The notes: generated by a model not told the origin, from the letters alone. A stretch of 64,000 bases of DNA from Eubacterium sp. MSJ-33 (GCF_022174665.1 NZ_CP076562.1:250001-314000), one strand, 5' to 3'; counted from the stretch's first letter, positions 8,931 to 18,696 are shown. Made by a program: numbers and translations.

Positions 8931-9917
8931 ATGGGAACAATGCTAGAACTTGCAAATGAGATTATAGATGGTAGAAGAATCACAAAGGACGATGATCTGT
9001 CGATATTCCTGACATGTGATCTGGATGAGCTGCGGGAAGGTGCAGATAAGATCCGGGAATATTTTATCGGCGAAGATGTAGACTTATGCTCGATTATCAA
9101 TGGCCGGAGCGGAAGATGTCCGGAAGATTGCAAGTTCTGTGCACAGTCCGCTCACAATCATACCAATTGTGAGATATATGATTTCTTAGATGAAGAGAAG
9201 ATTATGGAGGCGTGCCGTTTTAACGAGGAACATGGGGTACACCGGTTCTCGATCGTGACAAGTGGACGTGCACTTACCGGGGAAGAATTCGAGAAGGCAA
9301 TCCATGCATTTGAGCGGATGCATAAGGAATGTAAGATTGACCTTTGCGCGTCTATGGGATTTTTGACACCGGAGCAGCTGCACCGTCTGCATGAGGCAGG
9401 GGTGACAAGCTACCATCATAATATTGAGACTTCGAGAAGAAACTTTCCAAATATCTGTACTACACATACTTATGATCAGAAGATCGAGACGTTAAAGGCG
9501 GTCAAGGCAGAGGGTATGTGTCCTTGCTCCGGTGGTATCATCGGCATGGGTGAGACTTGGGAGGATCGTCTGAGCATGGCAGTGGATCTGGCAGAAGCAG
9601 GTGTAGAGTCTATCCCAATCAATGCACTGATGCCAATCAAGGGAACACCGCTTGAAGACCGGGAGTCTCTTACCGAGGATGATATTCTTCGTACAATTGC
9701 ATTCTTCCGATATATAAACCCGGAGGCAAATATCCGTCTGGCAGCCGGACGTGCACTCTTGACAAACGATGGTGAGATTGCATTCCAGTCCGGTGCATCT
9801 GCGACAATCACAGGTGACATGCTGACAACCGTTGCCTGCGCAACAATCGCAAGCGACAAGGAAATGCTGGCAAAGCTTGGAAGAAATGCAACCCCGGCAT
9901 ATGAAAATGAGAAATAG
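8931..9917 (+). CDS. bioB: Biotin synthase
   Basis: 328-residue radical SAM enzyme that inserts sulfur into dethiobiotin. The SAM-cluster motif CPEDCKFCAQSAH is present, followed by the conserved YHHNIETS region and the GGIIGMGE segment; near the end RLAAGRALL matches biotin synthase. AAGGAG lies ten bases before ATG 8931. No bioA, bioD or bioF is adjacent, so the gene stands alone, as often in gut Clostridia that take up precursors. The 183-base gap before it shows no clear BirA operator to my eye. Confidence 0.93.
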   Translation: MGTMLELANEIIDGRRITKDDDLSIFLTCDLDELREGADKIREYFIGEDVDLCSIINGRSGRCPEDCKFCAQSAHNHTNCEIYDFLDEEKIMEACRFNEEHGVHRFSIVTSGRALTGEEFEKAIHAFERMHKECKIDLCASMGFLTPEQLHRLHEAGVTSYHHNIETSRRNFPNICTTHTYDQKIETLKAVKAEGMCPCSGGIIGMGETWEDRLSMAVDLAEAGVESIPINALMPIKGTPLEDRESLTEDDILRTIAFFRYINPEANIRLAAGRALLTNDGEIAFQSGASATITGDMLTTVACATIASDKEMLAKLGRNATPAYENEK

Positions 9918-9954
9918 TTGAAAACAAATTGAAAAAAACTATCAAATAGTCCTA

Positions 9955-10002
9955 TTGACAAATACCCCCTACCGGTATACATTAAATACCCGTAGGGGGT
10001 AT
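9955..10002 (+). promoter_or_regulatory. csoR promoter with CsoR-type operator
   Basis: TTGACA at 9955-9960 and TACATT at 9978-9983 are 17 bases apart. An 11-bp perfect inverted repeat overlaps them: ATACCCCCTAC at 9962-9972 and GTAGGGGGTAT at 9992-10002. G/C-tract inverted repeats of this kind are typical CsoR-family operators. The right arm also contains the G-rich stretch ten bases before the csoR start codon, so repressor binding would cover both promoter and ribosome site DNA. Confidence 0.85.
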
Positions 10003-10009
10003 TTGATGT

Positions 10010-10330
10010 ATGGAAGAAAAGAAAGAAGAAAAGAATTGTCCTTGCTGTTCTGGGAAACATAAAGAACGACAGGAAAAAGAAAAAAAAGATCTGATGAATC
10101 GTCTGAAGCGGATCGAAGGACAGGTGCGTGGCATCGAGAATATGCTGGAGAAGGATGCATATTGTACGGATGTATTGATACAGGTGTCTGCGGTTACATC
10201 CGCACTCAACAGTTTCAATAAGGTACTGCTTGCGAATCACGTAAAAACCTGTGTGGCAGATAACATCCGTCAGGGAAACGATGAAGTGATCGACGAGTTA
10301 GTAAAATTACTACAAAAGTTAATGAAGTGA
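10010..10330 (+). CDS. csoR: CsoR-family copper-sensing repressor
   Basis: 106-residue all-helical repressor of the CsoR/FrmR family. The copper ligands are recognisable: Cys in AYCTDVL and His-x3-Cys in NHVKTC, the C-H-C set of copper-responsive members; RLKRIEGQVRGIE is the family signature. It has an additional N-terminal CPCC motif. It most likely represses itself and the copA gene 200 bases downstream until Cu(I) binds. Its own operator overlaps promoter and ribosome site. Confidence 0.9.
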   Translation: MEEKKEEKNCPCCSGKHKERQEKEKKDLMNRLKRIEGQVRGIENMLEKDAYCTDVLIQVSAVTSALNSFNKVLLANHVKTCVADNIRQGNDEVIDELVKLLQKLMK

Positions 10331-10360
10331 GAGTAAGAAGGTATAAAGAAAAATTATATA

Positions 10361-10509
10361 TGAGTTGTATGGAATTACCAAATCTAAAGCAGACCGTTGA
10401 AGCACGCTGGCACTTAACGAACAGCTGCTTGCTGCTGTGAGTTTAGTACCACTGCGTGTTGAACCGAGCGAGAGCGTGTCTGCGTAGATTGGTAATTCCA
10501 TACAACTCA
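10361..10509. repeat. Dispersed hairpin element, copy 1 (between csoR and copA)
   Basis: 149 bases ended by a perfect 21-bp inverted repeat (10361-10381 and 10489-10509; begins TGAGTTGTATGGAATTACCA). The interior contains GCAGACCGTTGAAGCACG (from 10389) and ACCGAGCGAGAGCGTGTCTG (from 10463), both found in reverse orientation in the element between panB and panC. The whole segment could fold into one long RNA hairpin. It lies inside the copper operon and contains no ORF. Confidence 0.8.
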
Positions 10510-10532
10510 TTGGAAAGGAGAAAAATTATTAC

Positions 10533-12815
10533 ATGGAACAATATAAAGTGAAGGGTATGAGCTGCGCCGCCTGCAGCGCGCGTGTCGAGAAAGCAGTTTC
10601 TGCGGTGGACGGCGTGACAAATTGTACCGTGAGCCTGCTTACCAATTCGATGAGTGTGGAAGGAACGGCAGATGCAGCGACGATCATCCGGGCGGTCGAA
10701 AAAACCGGCTATAAAGCATCGAAGATGAAAGCCGGAAAGCAGTCCGGCGGTGCGGCAGATGAGGAAGATGCACTGAAAGATACGGAGACACCGTTGATGC
10801 GGAAACGTCTGATTGCATCGGTAGTTTTGCTGATTCCGCTCATGTATGTGTCGATGGGACATATGATGTGGAACTGGCCTCTGCCGCCGTTCTTCGAGGG
10901 CAATCACGTAGCGATGGGTCTTGTACAGCTTCTGTTTACGATTACGATTATGGTCGTAAACCAGAAGTTCTTCGTAAATGGATTCAAGGGACTTATACAC
11001 CGGGCACCGAATATGGATACGCTTGTGGCACTTGGCTCTGCTGCATCGTTTATCTACAGTGTGTATGCACTGTTTGCAATGACCGATGCGGTTGTCAAAG
11101 AGCAGGAGACACAAGTCATGCACTATATGCATGAGTTTTACTTTGAATCCGCGGCGATGATTCTCACACTCATTACCGTAGGTAAGATGCTCGAAGCAAA
11201 ATCAAAGGGCAGGACGACCGATGCATTAAAGGGCTTGATGAAACTTGCACCGAAGACAGCAGTTTTAGTGAAGGACGGTGTTGAGCTGACCGTGCCGATC
11301 GAGCAGCTCCATATCGGAGATTTGTTTGCGGTCCGTCCGGGCGAGAATATTCCAGTGGATGGATTCGTCAAAGAAGGAAGCAGTGCGGTCAATGAATCCG
11401 CACTGACCGGTGAGAGTATCCCGGCCGATAAGAATCCGGGCGATCCGGTATCCGCTGCAACACTCAACCAGTCCGGATATCTGCTCTGTGAGGCAACCCG
11501 TGTCGGTGAGGATACGACGCTGTCACAGATTATTCACATGGTAAGTGACGCGGCGGCAACAAAAGCACCGATTGCGAAGGTTGCAGATAAGGTATCCGGC
11601 GTATTTGTACCGGTCGTGATCGGTATCGCCATCGTGACATTTATAATCTGGATGCTTGTAGGAAGACCGGTAGGATACTCGCTTGCAAGAGCAATTTCGG
11701 TTCTGGTTATCAGTTGTCCGTGTGCACTCGGACTTGCGACTCCGGTTGCCATCATGGTCGGAAATGGTGTGGGTGCAAAGCATGGGATTTTATTTAAGAC
11801 AGCTGTTTCTCTGGAGGAGACAGGAAAGGTACAAATCGTGGCACTCGATAAGACCGGTACGATCACAAAGGGCGAACCACGTGTAACGGATATCTATCCG
11901 GTTGGCTGTAAGGAATCCTATCTGATGCATGCCGCATATGCATTGGAACAAAAAAGTGAGCATCCGCTTGCGAAGGCGATCATCGCATGGGGCGATGTGA
12001 ATAACCAGACAGAAGCAGGTGTCGAGGAATTTCAGGCAGTTTCCGGAAATGGTCTGATGGGCGTCCGGAATGGAAAACGTCTGCAGGGTGGAAACTGGAA
12101 GTATATTTCCGGGCAGATCAAGATAGCAAAAGAGGAAGAAGCTGAGCTTTGTAAGCAGGCAGATGTCTATGCAACCGAAGGAAAGACACCGTTATTTTTT
12201 GCAGAGGATGGAAAAATCCTTGGAATGGTGGCAGTTGCCGATGTGATGAAGGAGGACAGCCCGGAAGCAATCGCGGAGCTTAAAAATATGGGAATCCATG
12301 TTGTCATGCTGACCGGTGATAACGAGCAGACCGCACAGGCAATCGGCAGACAGGCAGGCGTGGATGAAGTGATCGCAGGCGTGCTTCCGGATGGTAAGGA
12401 GGCTGTGATTACCAATCTGCAGAAGAAAGGAAAGGTTGCGATGGTCGGCGATGGCGTGAACGATGCTCCGGCACTCACACGTGCAGATATGGGTATCGCA
12501 ATCGGAGCCGGAACGGATATTGCTATTGACGCGGCAGATGTTGTACTGATGAAGAGTAGGCTTCTCGATGTGCCGGCAGCAATCCGGCTTAGCAGGGCAA
12601 CCTTACGAAATATCCATGAGAACCTTTTTTGGGCATTTATTTACAATATTATAGGAATCCCGCTTGCAGCAGGTGCGTGGATTCATTTATTTGGCTGGAC
12701 ATTGAATCCGATGTTCGGTGCAGCAGCGATGAGTCTGTCAAGCTTTTGTGTTGTGACCAATGCACTTCGTCTGAATCTGTTCAAATTCGGAAAGAAGCAG
12801 CGGGAGACAGCATAG
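10533..12815 (+). CDS. copA: Copper-exporting P1B-type ATPase
   Basis: 760-residue copper pump. N-terminal metal-binding domain with GMSCAACSARVEK, then transmembrane helices, the actuator motif TGES, the intramembrane CPC motif (ISCPCALGLATP), phosphorylation site DKTGTITKG, SEHPLA, and the hinge GDGVNDAPAL. It moves Cu(I) out of the cytoplasm using ATP. It follows csoR and precedes a CopZ-like chaperone, so the three form a copper homeostasis unit interrupted by a repeat element. Confidence 0.95.
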   Translation: MEQYKVKGMSCAACSARVEKAVSAVDGVTNCTVSLLTNSMSVEGTADAATIIRAVEKTGYKASKMKAGKQSGGAADEEDALKDTETPLMRKRLIASVVLLIPLMYVSMGHMMWNWPLPPFFEGNHVAMGLVQLLFTITIMVVNQKFFVNGFKGLIHRAPNMDTLVALGSAASFIYSVYALFAMTDAVVKEQETQVMHYMHEFYFESAAMILTLITVGKMLEAKSKGRTTDALKGLMKLAPKTAVLVKDGVELTVPIEQLHIGDLFAVRPGENIPVDGFVKEGSSAVNESALTGESIPADKNPGDPVSAATLNQSGYLLCEATRVGEDTTLSQIIHMVSDAAATKAPIAKVADKVSGVFVPVVIGIAIVTFIIWMLVGRPVGYSLARAISVLVISCPCALGLATPVAIMVGNGVGAKHGILFKTAVSLEETGKVQIVALDKTGTITKGEPRVTDIYPVGCKESYLMHAAYALEQKSEHPLAKAIIAWGDVNNQTEAGVEEFQAVSGNGLMGVRNGKRLQGGNWKYISGQIKIAKEEEAELCKQADVYATEGKTPLFFAEDGKILGMVAVADVMKEDSPEAIAELKNMGIHVVMLTGDNEQTAQAIGRQAGVDEVIAGVLPDGKEAVITNLQKKGKVAMVGDGVNDAPALTRADMGIAIGAGTDIAIDAADVVLMKSRLLDVPAAIRLSRATLRNIHENLFWAFIYNIIGIPLAAGAWIHLFGWTLNPMFGAAAMSLSSFCVVTNALRLNLFKFGKKQRETA

Positions 12816-12865
12816 GAGAGGTTGACATTCTATATAAATTCATGTAGTTTAAGGAGGAAAACAAA

Positions 12866-13117
12866 ATGGAACAGATTATTGCAAAAATCGATGGTATGAT
12901 GTGTGGTATGTGCGAGTCGCATATGAATGACATGGTAAGAAATAATTTCAAGGTGAAGAAAGTCAGTTCTTCCCATGCGAAGAAAGAGACTGTAATCGTA
13001 GCAGAGGAAGGCTTCGATGATGCAAAATTCACAGAAGAAGTCGAGAAGCTTGGCTACAAGGTGCTTGGCATCGAACATCAGCCGTATGAGAAGAAAGGGC
13101 TATTTCACAGAAAATAG
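12866..13117 (+). CDS. CopZ-like heavy-metal-associated domain protein
   Basis: 83-residue single HMA domain. The metal site is GMMCGMCE, a CxxC variant flanked by Met, in the usual loop after the first strand. It probably chaperones Cu(I) to the CopA pump encoded 50 bases upstream. AAGGAGG precedes the ATG. The C-terminal tail (YEKKGLFHRK) is basic. Confidence 0.8.
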   Translation: MEQIIAKIDGMMCGMCESHMNDMVRNNFKVKKVSSSHAKKETVIVAEEGFDDAKFTEEVEKLGYKVLGIEHQPYEKKGLFHRK

Positions 13118-13127
13118 CAACGAGTAG

Positions 13128-14426
13128 ATGAACGCGGGAAAGAAACTTAGAAAGTTCATATTTTTAAATGTATTTGCGATGATGGGCATGTCGTGTTATA
13201 TCCTCGCAGATACATTTTTTATCTCCGTGGCAAATGGACCCCTTGGTATTGCGGCATTGAATCTGACACTGCCGGTCTATGGGTTGTTATTTGCCATTGG
13301 TTCGTTAATCGGAATTGGTTCTGCAACGCGGTATTCGCTTTGCAGAATGACTGATAATGAGACATCGAAGCTGTATTTCTCGAATGCTTTGATGTTTGCG
13401 GTTCTGATCGGAATCGGATTTACTCTGCTTGGATATTTCTTTCCGGCTTCGATCCTGAAACTGATGGGAGCGGATGCGGATATCCTGTCAATCGGAACCG
13501 AATATCTGCAGATTGCGATGCTTTTTTCCCCGTTTTTTATTGCGAACTATGCCTTTACTGCGTTTGTAAGAAACGATAATGCACCGAATATTGCGATGGC
13601 GGCAACCTTACTTAGCAGTTTGTTCAATATTGTGTTTGATTATGTATTTATGTTTCCGATGCATATGGGAATGCGTGGCGCGGCACTTGCAACCGGTGTA
13701 TCCCCCATTGTCAGTATCGGTATCTGCATGATCCATTATTTATCGAAGAAAAATACGATTGTGTTCAAATGGCATCTGCCGAGCTTCAAACTGCTTGCTT
13801 CCGCAGCAAGCCTTGGTGTAGTGGCGTTTGTAGGTGAGATCGCGAACAGTATCACGACACTTGTGTTTAATTTTATTCTGCTTGCGTTATCCGGAAATAA
13901 CGCAGTTGCCGCATATGGAGTGATCGCGAATATCGCACTCGTCGGGACGGCGATTTTTAACGGTGTATCACAGGGATTACAGCCGCTTGCGAGTACTTCT
14001 TACGGACAGGGAGATAAAGAAGATGTGCAGAAGATTCTGCGGCAGTCACTTGTGATTGCAGGAATCCTGTCGATCGTGCTTGTGTCTGCGGTGTGGGTGT
14101 TTGCACAGAGGCTGGTTGGAATTTTCAACAGTGCGCAGTCGGTGGATTTAGCGAAGTTTGCCGTGCCGGGACTCCGGATTTATTTTTTAGGTTTCTTAGT
14201 GGCGGCGGTCAATATTGTGCTGGCGGGATTTTTCAGTGCGACCGGACAGGCGCTTGCATCTTCGCTGATTGCGGTATCACGTGGGATTATTGTAATCAGT
14301 CTGATGGCATTCGTGTTGTCTGAGATGTTCGGCGTAACCGGTGTCTGGATGGCATTTCCGGTTACAGAGGTCGTGACATTTGGAATTGCGATGGTGATTC
14401 AGGGTGTGAGTAAAAGGAAAGAATAG
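13128..14426 (+). CDS. MATE-family multidrug/sodium antiporter
   Basis: 432-residue polytopic membrane protein with about twelve hydrophobic segments and the MATE pattern: N-terminal ILADTFFISVANGPLGIAAL, and a second half beginning near residue 225 with the related GEIANSITTLVFNFIL. It should export organic cations or drugs in exchange for Na+ or H+. It starts ten bases after the CopZ-like gene, so it could be read from the copper operon, but its substrate cannot be told from sequence. Confidence 0.85.
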   Translation: MNAGKKLRKFIFLNVFAMMGMSCYILADTFFISVANGPLGIAALNLTLPVYGLLFAIGSLIGIGSATRYSLCRMTDNETSKLYFSNALMFAVLIGIGFTLLGYFFPASILKLMGADADILSIGTEYLQIAMLFSPFFIANYAFTAFVRNDNAPNIAMAATLLSSLFNIVFDYVFMFPMHMGMRGAALATGVSPIVSIGICMIHYLSKKNTIVFKWHLPSFKLLASAASLGVVAFVGEIANSITTLVFNFILLALSGNNAVAAYGVIANIALVGTAIFNGVSQGLQPLASTSYGQGDKEDVQKILRQSLVIAGILSIVLVSAVWVFAQRLVGIFNSAQSVDLAKFAVPGLRIYFLGFLVAAVNIVLAGFFSATGQALASSLIAVSRGIIVISLMAFVLSEMFGVTGVWMAFPVTEVVTFGIAMVIQGVSKRKE

Positions 14427-14435
14427 GAGTGGCGT

Positions 14436-15344
14436 ATGACATTACAACAGCTGCGGTATGCAGTGACAATTGCAGATATGAAATCAATGAACAAGGCAGC
14501 AAGTGAGCTATTTGTATCGCAGCCGGCATTATCGAATACAATTCATGATTTAGAGGAAGAATTACAGATAGAGATATTTTTGCGGACGAACCGCGGCATC
14601 GTGGTGACGACGGAGGGCGAAGAGTTCTTAAGCTATGCCAGACAGATGGTGGAACTGCAGCAGATGATGGAAGAGAAATACCTTGGTGCCGCAGAACATA
14701 AGCGGAAATTTAGTGTATCCATGCAGCATTATTCCTTTGCGGTCGAGGCATTTATTAAGTTGGCGCGGAATTTCTCGCTTGACGAGTATGAGCTTGCTGT
14801 CCATGAAACGAAGACGGGAGAGGTCATTGAAAATGTCAAGAACTTCCGGAGTGAACTTGGCATCCTGTATTTGAATAGTTTTAACCAGAAAGCGTTGCAG
14901 AAGGTATTCGATGCAAATGAACTGGAATTTAAACCGTTGTTTGATTGTGCGGTCTATGTGTATCTGGCAAGTGGTCATCCGCTTGCAGGGAAGAAATCTA
15001 TTTCTTTCTCAGAATTGGAGCCATATCCGTGTCTGTCGTTTGAACAGGGAAATAAGAATTCTTTTTATTTCGCAGAAGAGGTATTAAGTAACCTCGAATA
15101 CAAGCAGACGATCAAGGCGGACGACCGTGCAACGATGTTAAATCTGATGACCGGGTTAAATGGTTATACACTTTGTTCCGGTATTATCTGTGAGGAATTA
15201 AACGGAGATGGTTATACGGCAGTGCCGTTTGCAGCCGAAGAGACAATGACAATCGGATATCTGAAACGGAAGGGAATCCCGCTCAGTCATCTTGGAAGCC
15301 GATATATTGAGATCTTGAAGCAGTATGAGAAAAACTGCAGATGA
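14436..15344 (+). CDS. LysR-family transcriptional regulator
   Basis: 302 residues. The winged-helix N-terminus MTLQQLRYAVTIADMKSMNK and SQPALSNTIHDLEEELQ is classic LysR; the rest is a periplasmic-binding-like effector domain. It begins nine bases after the MATE gene on the same strand and precedes the nifS promoter, so it could regulate either. The effector is unknown. Confidence 0.85.
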   Translation: MTLQQLRYAVTIADMKSMNKAASELFVSQPALSNTIHDLEEELQIEIFLRTNRGIVVTTEGEEFLSYARQMVELQQMMEEKYLGAAEHKRKFSVSMQHYSFAVEAFIKLARNFSLDEYELAVHETKTGEVIENVKNFRSELGILYLNSFNQKALQKVFDANELEFKPLFDCAVYVYLASGHPLAGKKSISFSELEPYPCLSFEQGNKNSFYFAEEVLSNLEYKQTIKADDRATMLNLMTGLNGYTLCSGIICEELNGDGYTAVPFAAEETMTIGYLKRKGIPLSHLGSRYIEILKQYEKNCR

Positions 15345-15377
15345 AATTTATTCTCATTTTAAAAGCGGGTGGTTTCG

Positions 15378-15406
15378 TTGACTTTTGAAACATGTCTTAT
15401 TATAAT
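15378..15406 (+). promoter_or_regulatory. Sigma-70-type promoter of nifS-nifU
   Basis: TTGACT (15378-15383) and a perfect TATAAT (15401-15406) separated by 17 bases, 44 bases before the nifS start. No Rrf2/IscR-type operator was obvious. Confidence 0.75.
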
Positions 15407-15449
15407 TTTTCATGGATAAAAGCAAAGAATTAAGGAGGCATTCATAGCA

Positions 15450-16634
15450 ATGAGTGAGTTGATTTATTTAGATAATGCGGCGACAACGAAAGTTGCACCG
15501 GAAGTATATGAGGCAATGAATCCATATTTCGAAGAGTACTATGGAAATGCAGCAAGTGTATACCGCTTTGCAGGTGAGAGCAAAAAAGCGGTGGAAGATG
15601 CCAGAAAGGAAGTTGCAGATTTCCTTGGTGCTAAGCCAAATGAGATTTATTTTACAGGCGGCGGAAGCGAGTCTGATAACTGGGCATTGAAGGGACTGGC
15701 ATTTTCACTGCGCAACAAGGGAAAGCATATTATTACATCTGCGATTGAGCATCATGCAATCCTGCATACATGCGAGTATCTTGAGAAGCTTGGCTACGAG
15801 ATTACCTATGTCGGTGTGGATGAGAATGGTATCCTGAAGCTTGATGAGCTGGAGCAGGCAATCCGTGAGGATACAATCCTGATTTCTGTTATGTTTGCAA
15901 ATAACGAGATCGGAAGCATTCAGCCGATTAAGGAGATTGGTGAGATTGCGAAGAAGCATAAGGTGTTGTTCCATACGGATGCTGTACAGGCATACGGACA
16001 TGTGCCGATCAATGTTGATGAATATCATATCGACCTTTTGTCAGCCAGCGGTCATAAGATCAACGGACCGAAGGGAATCGGTATTTTATATGTAAGAAAC
16101 GGTGTGAAGATCGAGTCATTCGTTCATGGTGGTGCACAGGAGCGTGGGAAGCGTGCCGGTACACACAATACACCGGGTATCGTAGGCTTTGGGCGTGCAA
16201 CAGCACTTGCAAAAGAGAAGATGGAAGCACGTACAAAGAAGGAAGTCGAGCTGCGTGATTATCTGATCAAGCGTGTCTTAGACGAGGTTCCATATACGAA
16301 GTTAAACGGCGACAAGGTAAAACGTCTGCCGAACAACGTGAACTTCAGTTTCCAGTTCATCGAAGGGGAGTCACTTCTGATTATGCTTGACCAGAAGGGC
16401 ATCTGTGCATCCAGTGGTTCTGCATGTACATCCGGATCACTCGATCCATCGCATGTATTGCTTGCCATTGGTCTGCCACATGAGATTGCACACGGATCAC
16501 TTCGTCTGACATTATCCGATGAGACAACAAAGGAAGAAATCGACTATACAGTGGAGGCAATCAAGACAGTTGTAGAGCGTCTACGCAGTATGTCACCGCT
16601 TTATGAAGACTTCGTGAAGAAGAACAAGCAGTAA
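15450..16634 (+). CDS. nifS: Cysteine desulfurase (NifS/IscS)
   Basis: 394-residue PLP enzyme that removes sulfur from cysteine and passes it as persulfide to the Fe-S scaffold. Features: YLDNAATTKVAPEV, the SGHKINGPKGIGILY PLP lysine, and the catalytic cysteine (about residue 326) in SSGSACTSGSLDPSHV. It is paired with a NifU/IscU-like scaffold 42 bases downstream behind one strong promoter. It is also a plausible sulfur source for the TtcA-like enzyme at 7.6 kb. Confidence 0.92.
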   Translation: MSELIYLDNAATTKVAPEVYEAMNPYFEEYYGNAASVYRFAGESKKAVEDARKEVADFLGAKPNEIYFTGGGSESDNWALKGLAFSLRNKGKHIITSAIEHHAILHTCEYLEKLGYEITYVGVDENGILKLDELEQAIREDTILISVMFANNEIGSIQPIKEIGEIAKKHKVLFHTDAVQAYGHVPINVDEYHIDLLSASGHKINGPKGIGILYVRNGVKIESFVHGGAQERGKRAGTHNTPGIVGFGRATALAKEKMEARTKKEVELRDYLIKRVLDEVPYTKLNGDKVKRLPNNVNFSFQFIEGESLLIMLDQKGICASSGSACTSGSLDPSHVLLAIGLPHEIAHGSLRLTLSDETTKEEIDYTVEAIKTVVERLRSMSPLYEDFVKKNKQ

Positions 16635-16676
16635 GTTCATACACGGGATACTGATTATATTTAGGAGGTAATGACG

Positions 16677-17144
16677 ATGAGTCAGATTATAGATTACAGT
16701 GAAGAGGTTATGGAACACTTCACAAACCCAAGAAACGTAGGAGAAATCGAGAATGCCAGTGGTGTCGGTACAGTCGGAAATGCAAAGTGCGGCGATATCA
16801 TGCGTATTTATCTTGATGTCGATGACAACCAGATCATTCGTGACTGCAAGTTCAAGACATTTGGCTGTGGCGCGGCAGTTGCAACAAGCAGTATGGCAAC
16901 GGAGATGATCAAGGGCAAATCTATTCAGGAAGCACTGAAGCTTACGAACAAGGCGGTTATGGAAGCACTTGGCGGACTGCCGCCGGTTAAGGTACATTGT
17001 TCTCTGCTCGCAGAGGAAGCGGTTCACGCAGCGCTCTGGGATTATGCACAGAAGCATAATATCACGATTGAAGGCCTGAAGCCACCAGTCAATGATATTG
17101 ATGAGACCGAAGCGTTTTATGAGATGCCGGGTGCAAATGATTAG
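16677..17144 (+). CDS. nifU: NifU/IscU-like Fe-S cluster scaffold
   Basis: 155 residues of IscU fold with the three cluster cysteines in place: NAKCGDIMR, KTFGCGAAVATS and VHCSLLAEEA. It receives sulfur from NifS and assembles [Fe-S] clusters. The start is ATG 16677, eight bases after AGGAGG; the ATG at 16671 is too close to it. No C-terminal Nfu domain is fused. Confidence 0.9.
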   Translation: MSQIIDYSEEVMEHFTNPRNVGEIENASGVGTVGNAKCGDIMRIYLDVDDNQIIRDCKFKTFGCGAAVATSSMATEMIKGKSIQEALKLTNKAVMEALGGLPPVKVHCSLLAEEAVHAALWDYAQKHNITIEGLKPPVNDIDETEAFYEMPGAND

Positions 17145-17222
17145 AAAATAATTTTTGTGTGATGGCTTGCCACAGACGAGTATGTATTGATTTACCGGGG
17201 ATAGATATATGGGAGGAAATCT

Positions 17223-17660
17223 GTGATTTATACAAGTATGACAATCAAAGCAATGAAGCTTGCTTACAAAGCACACGAAGGTCAGGTGGATAGAAGCGGT
17301 GTGCCGTATATCTTTCATCCGATTCATCTGGCAGAACAGATGGATGAGGAGATAAGCTGCACGGTGGCGCTTCTTCATGATGTCGTGGAAGATACGGAAG
17401 TCACACTTGCACAGTTAGAACAGGAATTTCCACCGACTGTAACAGAAGCTGTGCGTCTTCTGACACACGACAAATCCATCGATTATTATGATTATGTCCG
17501 GAATTTGAAACCGAATGTGATAGCAAAGAAAGTAAAACTCGCAGATCTCGCGCATAATTCCGATGAGATCCGCTCGAAAGCGGCCGGCTGTTCCGAAAAG
17601 CAGATTCTGCATTGGAGAGAAAAGTACAGCCGGGCAAAAGAAATTTTGTTATCTGAGTAA
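17223..17660 (+). CDS. Small HD-domain hydrolase (SpoT/MESH1-like)
   Basis: 145 residues made up of one HD phosphohydrolase domain: Arg-Ser-Gly-x-x-Tyr-x-x-His near residue 25, LLHDVVEDTEVT (metal-binding HD) and LADLAHNSDEI. This pattern is that of the hydrolase half of RelA/SpoT and of small alarmone hydrolases, so (p)ppGpp or a related nucleotide is the likely substrate. GTG start six bases after GGAGG. It is separated from the convergent galR gene by only four bases. Confidence 0.75.
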   Translation: MIYTSMTIKAMKLAYKAHEGQVDRSGVPYIFHPIHLAEQMDEEISCTVALLHDVVEDTEVTLAQLEQEFPPTVTEAVRLLTHDKSIDYYDYVRNLKPNVIAKKVKLADLAHNSDEIRSKAAGCSEKQILHWREKYSRAKEILLSE

Positions 17661-17664
17661 AACA

Positions 17665-18678
17665 TCAGTGGTTCTCTTTGACCTGGGTGCAGGATTCCCG
17701 GATGACAAGAGGACATGGAATCTTAGCTTTTAATGGTGTCTTGATGCTTAAGTTCGATGCAACATAGACAAGATTCGCACCATGTTGTCCCATATCATAG
17801 GATGGGGCATGGATGGTTGTAAGTGGAGGGGTTATGAATGTACTGGACTCTTCATCGTTGAATCCGACGATGGAGATATCCCGTGGAATTTCATATCCCC
17901 TTTCTTTGATTGCTTTCATGGCACCTAATGCAATCGCATCGTTTGCTGCAAATACAGCTGTTGGCAGGTCGCTGCTGTCGAGAAGATCCATCATCATATC
18001 ATAACCGGACTGCGCGGTGAAGCTGCCTTCCCGCACATACGTCACGGCATCCATTTCCCTATGTTCCATGTATTTCTTATAAGCAACAGTTCTTGCGTCA
18101 ACAAGACGTTCCCCATCTCCTACATATTCACATCCGACAAGCAAGGCAATCTTCGTATGACCAAGTCCGGTCAGATAGTCCATGACGTCATAGACGGCAC
18201 GTTCAAAATCAAGCGTCAGGGATGTAATGTTATATTCATCGACAACCATATCCAAAAATACAATATTGCTGCAGATGTCAAGAAATGTATCAATTTCTTT
18301 TTTAGAGAACTTTCCGAGACAGATTAATCCATTCACCGAGGCAAGCTGCTTAAGACCATCCGGCTCATTTGGAAAAATACGTACGACGCGGATGGCATTT
18401 TTCATACAAAAATCTTCCACACCCTGTCTGACACGGAGATAGTAGCTGTCCTTTAATTCCTGTTCCGCCGTATACCAGAGTACAATTCCCATTGTAAATG
18501 TATTTTTTGCCATCGCTTTTGTGCGGGAGGATTTGGTATAGTTCAATTTCCTGGCAATCGCAAGCACATGTTCCCGCGTTTCCGGAGCAACACTTAAGGT
18601 AGCATCATTATTTAAAATTCTGGATACGGCGCCTGCCGATACACCAGCTTCTTTTGCAATATCACGAATGGTAGCCAT
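17665..18678 (-). CDS. galR: LacI/GalR-family repressor of the gal operon
   Basis: 337 residues: HTH and hinge helix MATIRDIAKEAGVSAGAVSR, then a sugar-binding PBP1-like domain (AVFAANDAIALGAM, SIVGFNDEE). It is divergent from galK, and palindromes of the type TGTTTACTAAACA lie at both promoters, so it is likely a galactose-responsive repressor that also controls itself. LacI-family core binding pattern fits the domain type. Confidence 0.88.
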   Translation of the reverse strand: MATIRDIAKEAGVSAGAVSRILNNDATLSVAPETREHVLAIARKLNYTKSSRTKAMAKNTFTMGIVLWYTAEQELKDSYYLRVRQGVEDFCMKNAIRVVRIFPNEPDGLKQLASVNGLICLGKFSKKEIDTFLDICSNIVFLDMVVDEYNITSLTLDFERAVYDVMDYLTGLGHTKIALLVGCEYVGDGERLVDARTVAYKKYMEHREMDAVTYVREGSFTAQSGYDMMMDLLDSSDLPTAVFAANDAIALGAMKAIKERGYEIPRDISIVGFNDEESSTFITPPLTTIHAPSYDMGQHGANLVYVASNLSIKTPLKAKIPCPLVIRESCTQVKENH

Positions 18679-18696
18679 AGAAAACTCCTTTCAAAA

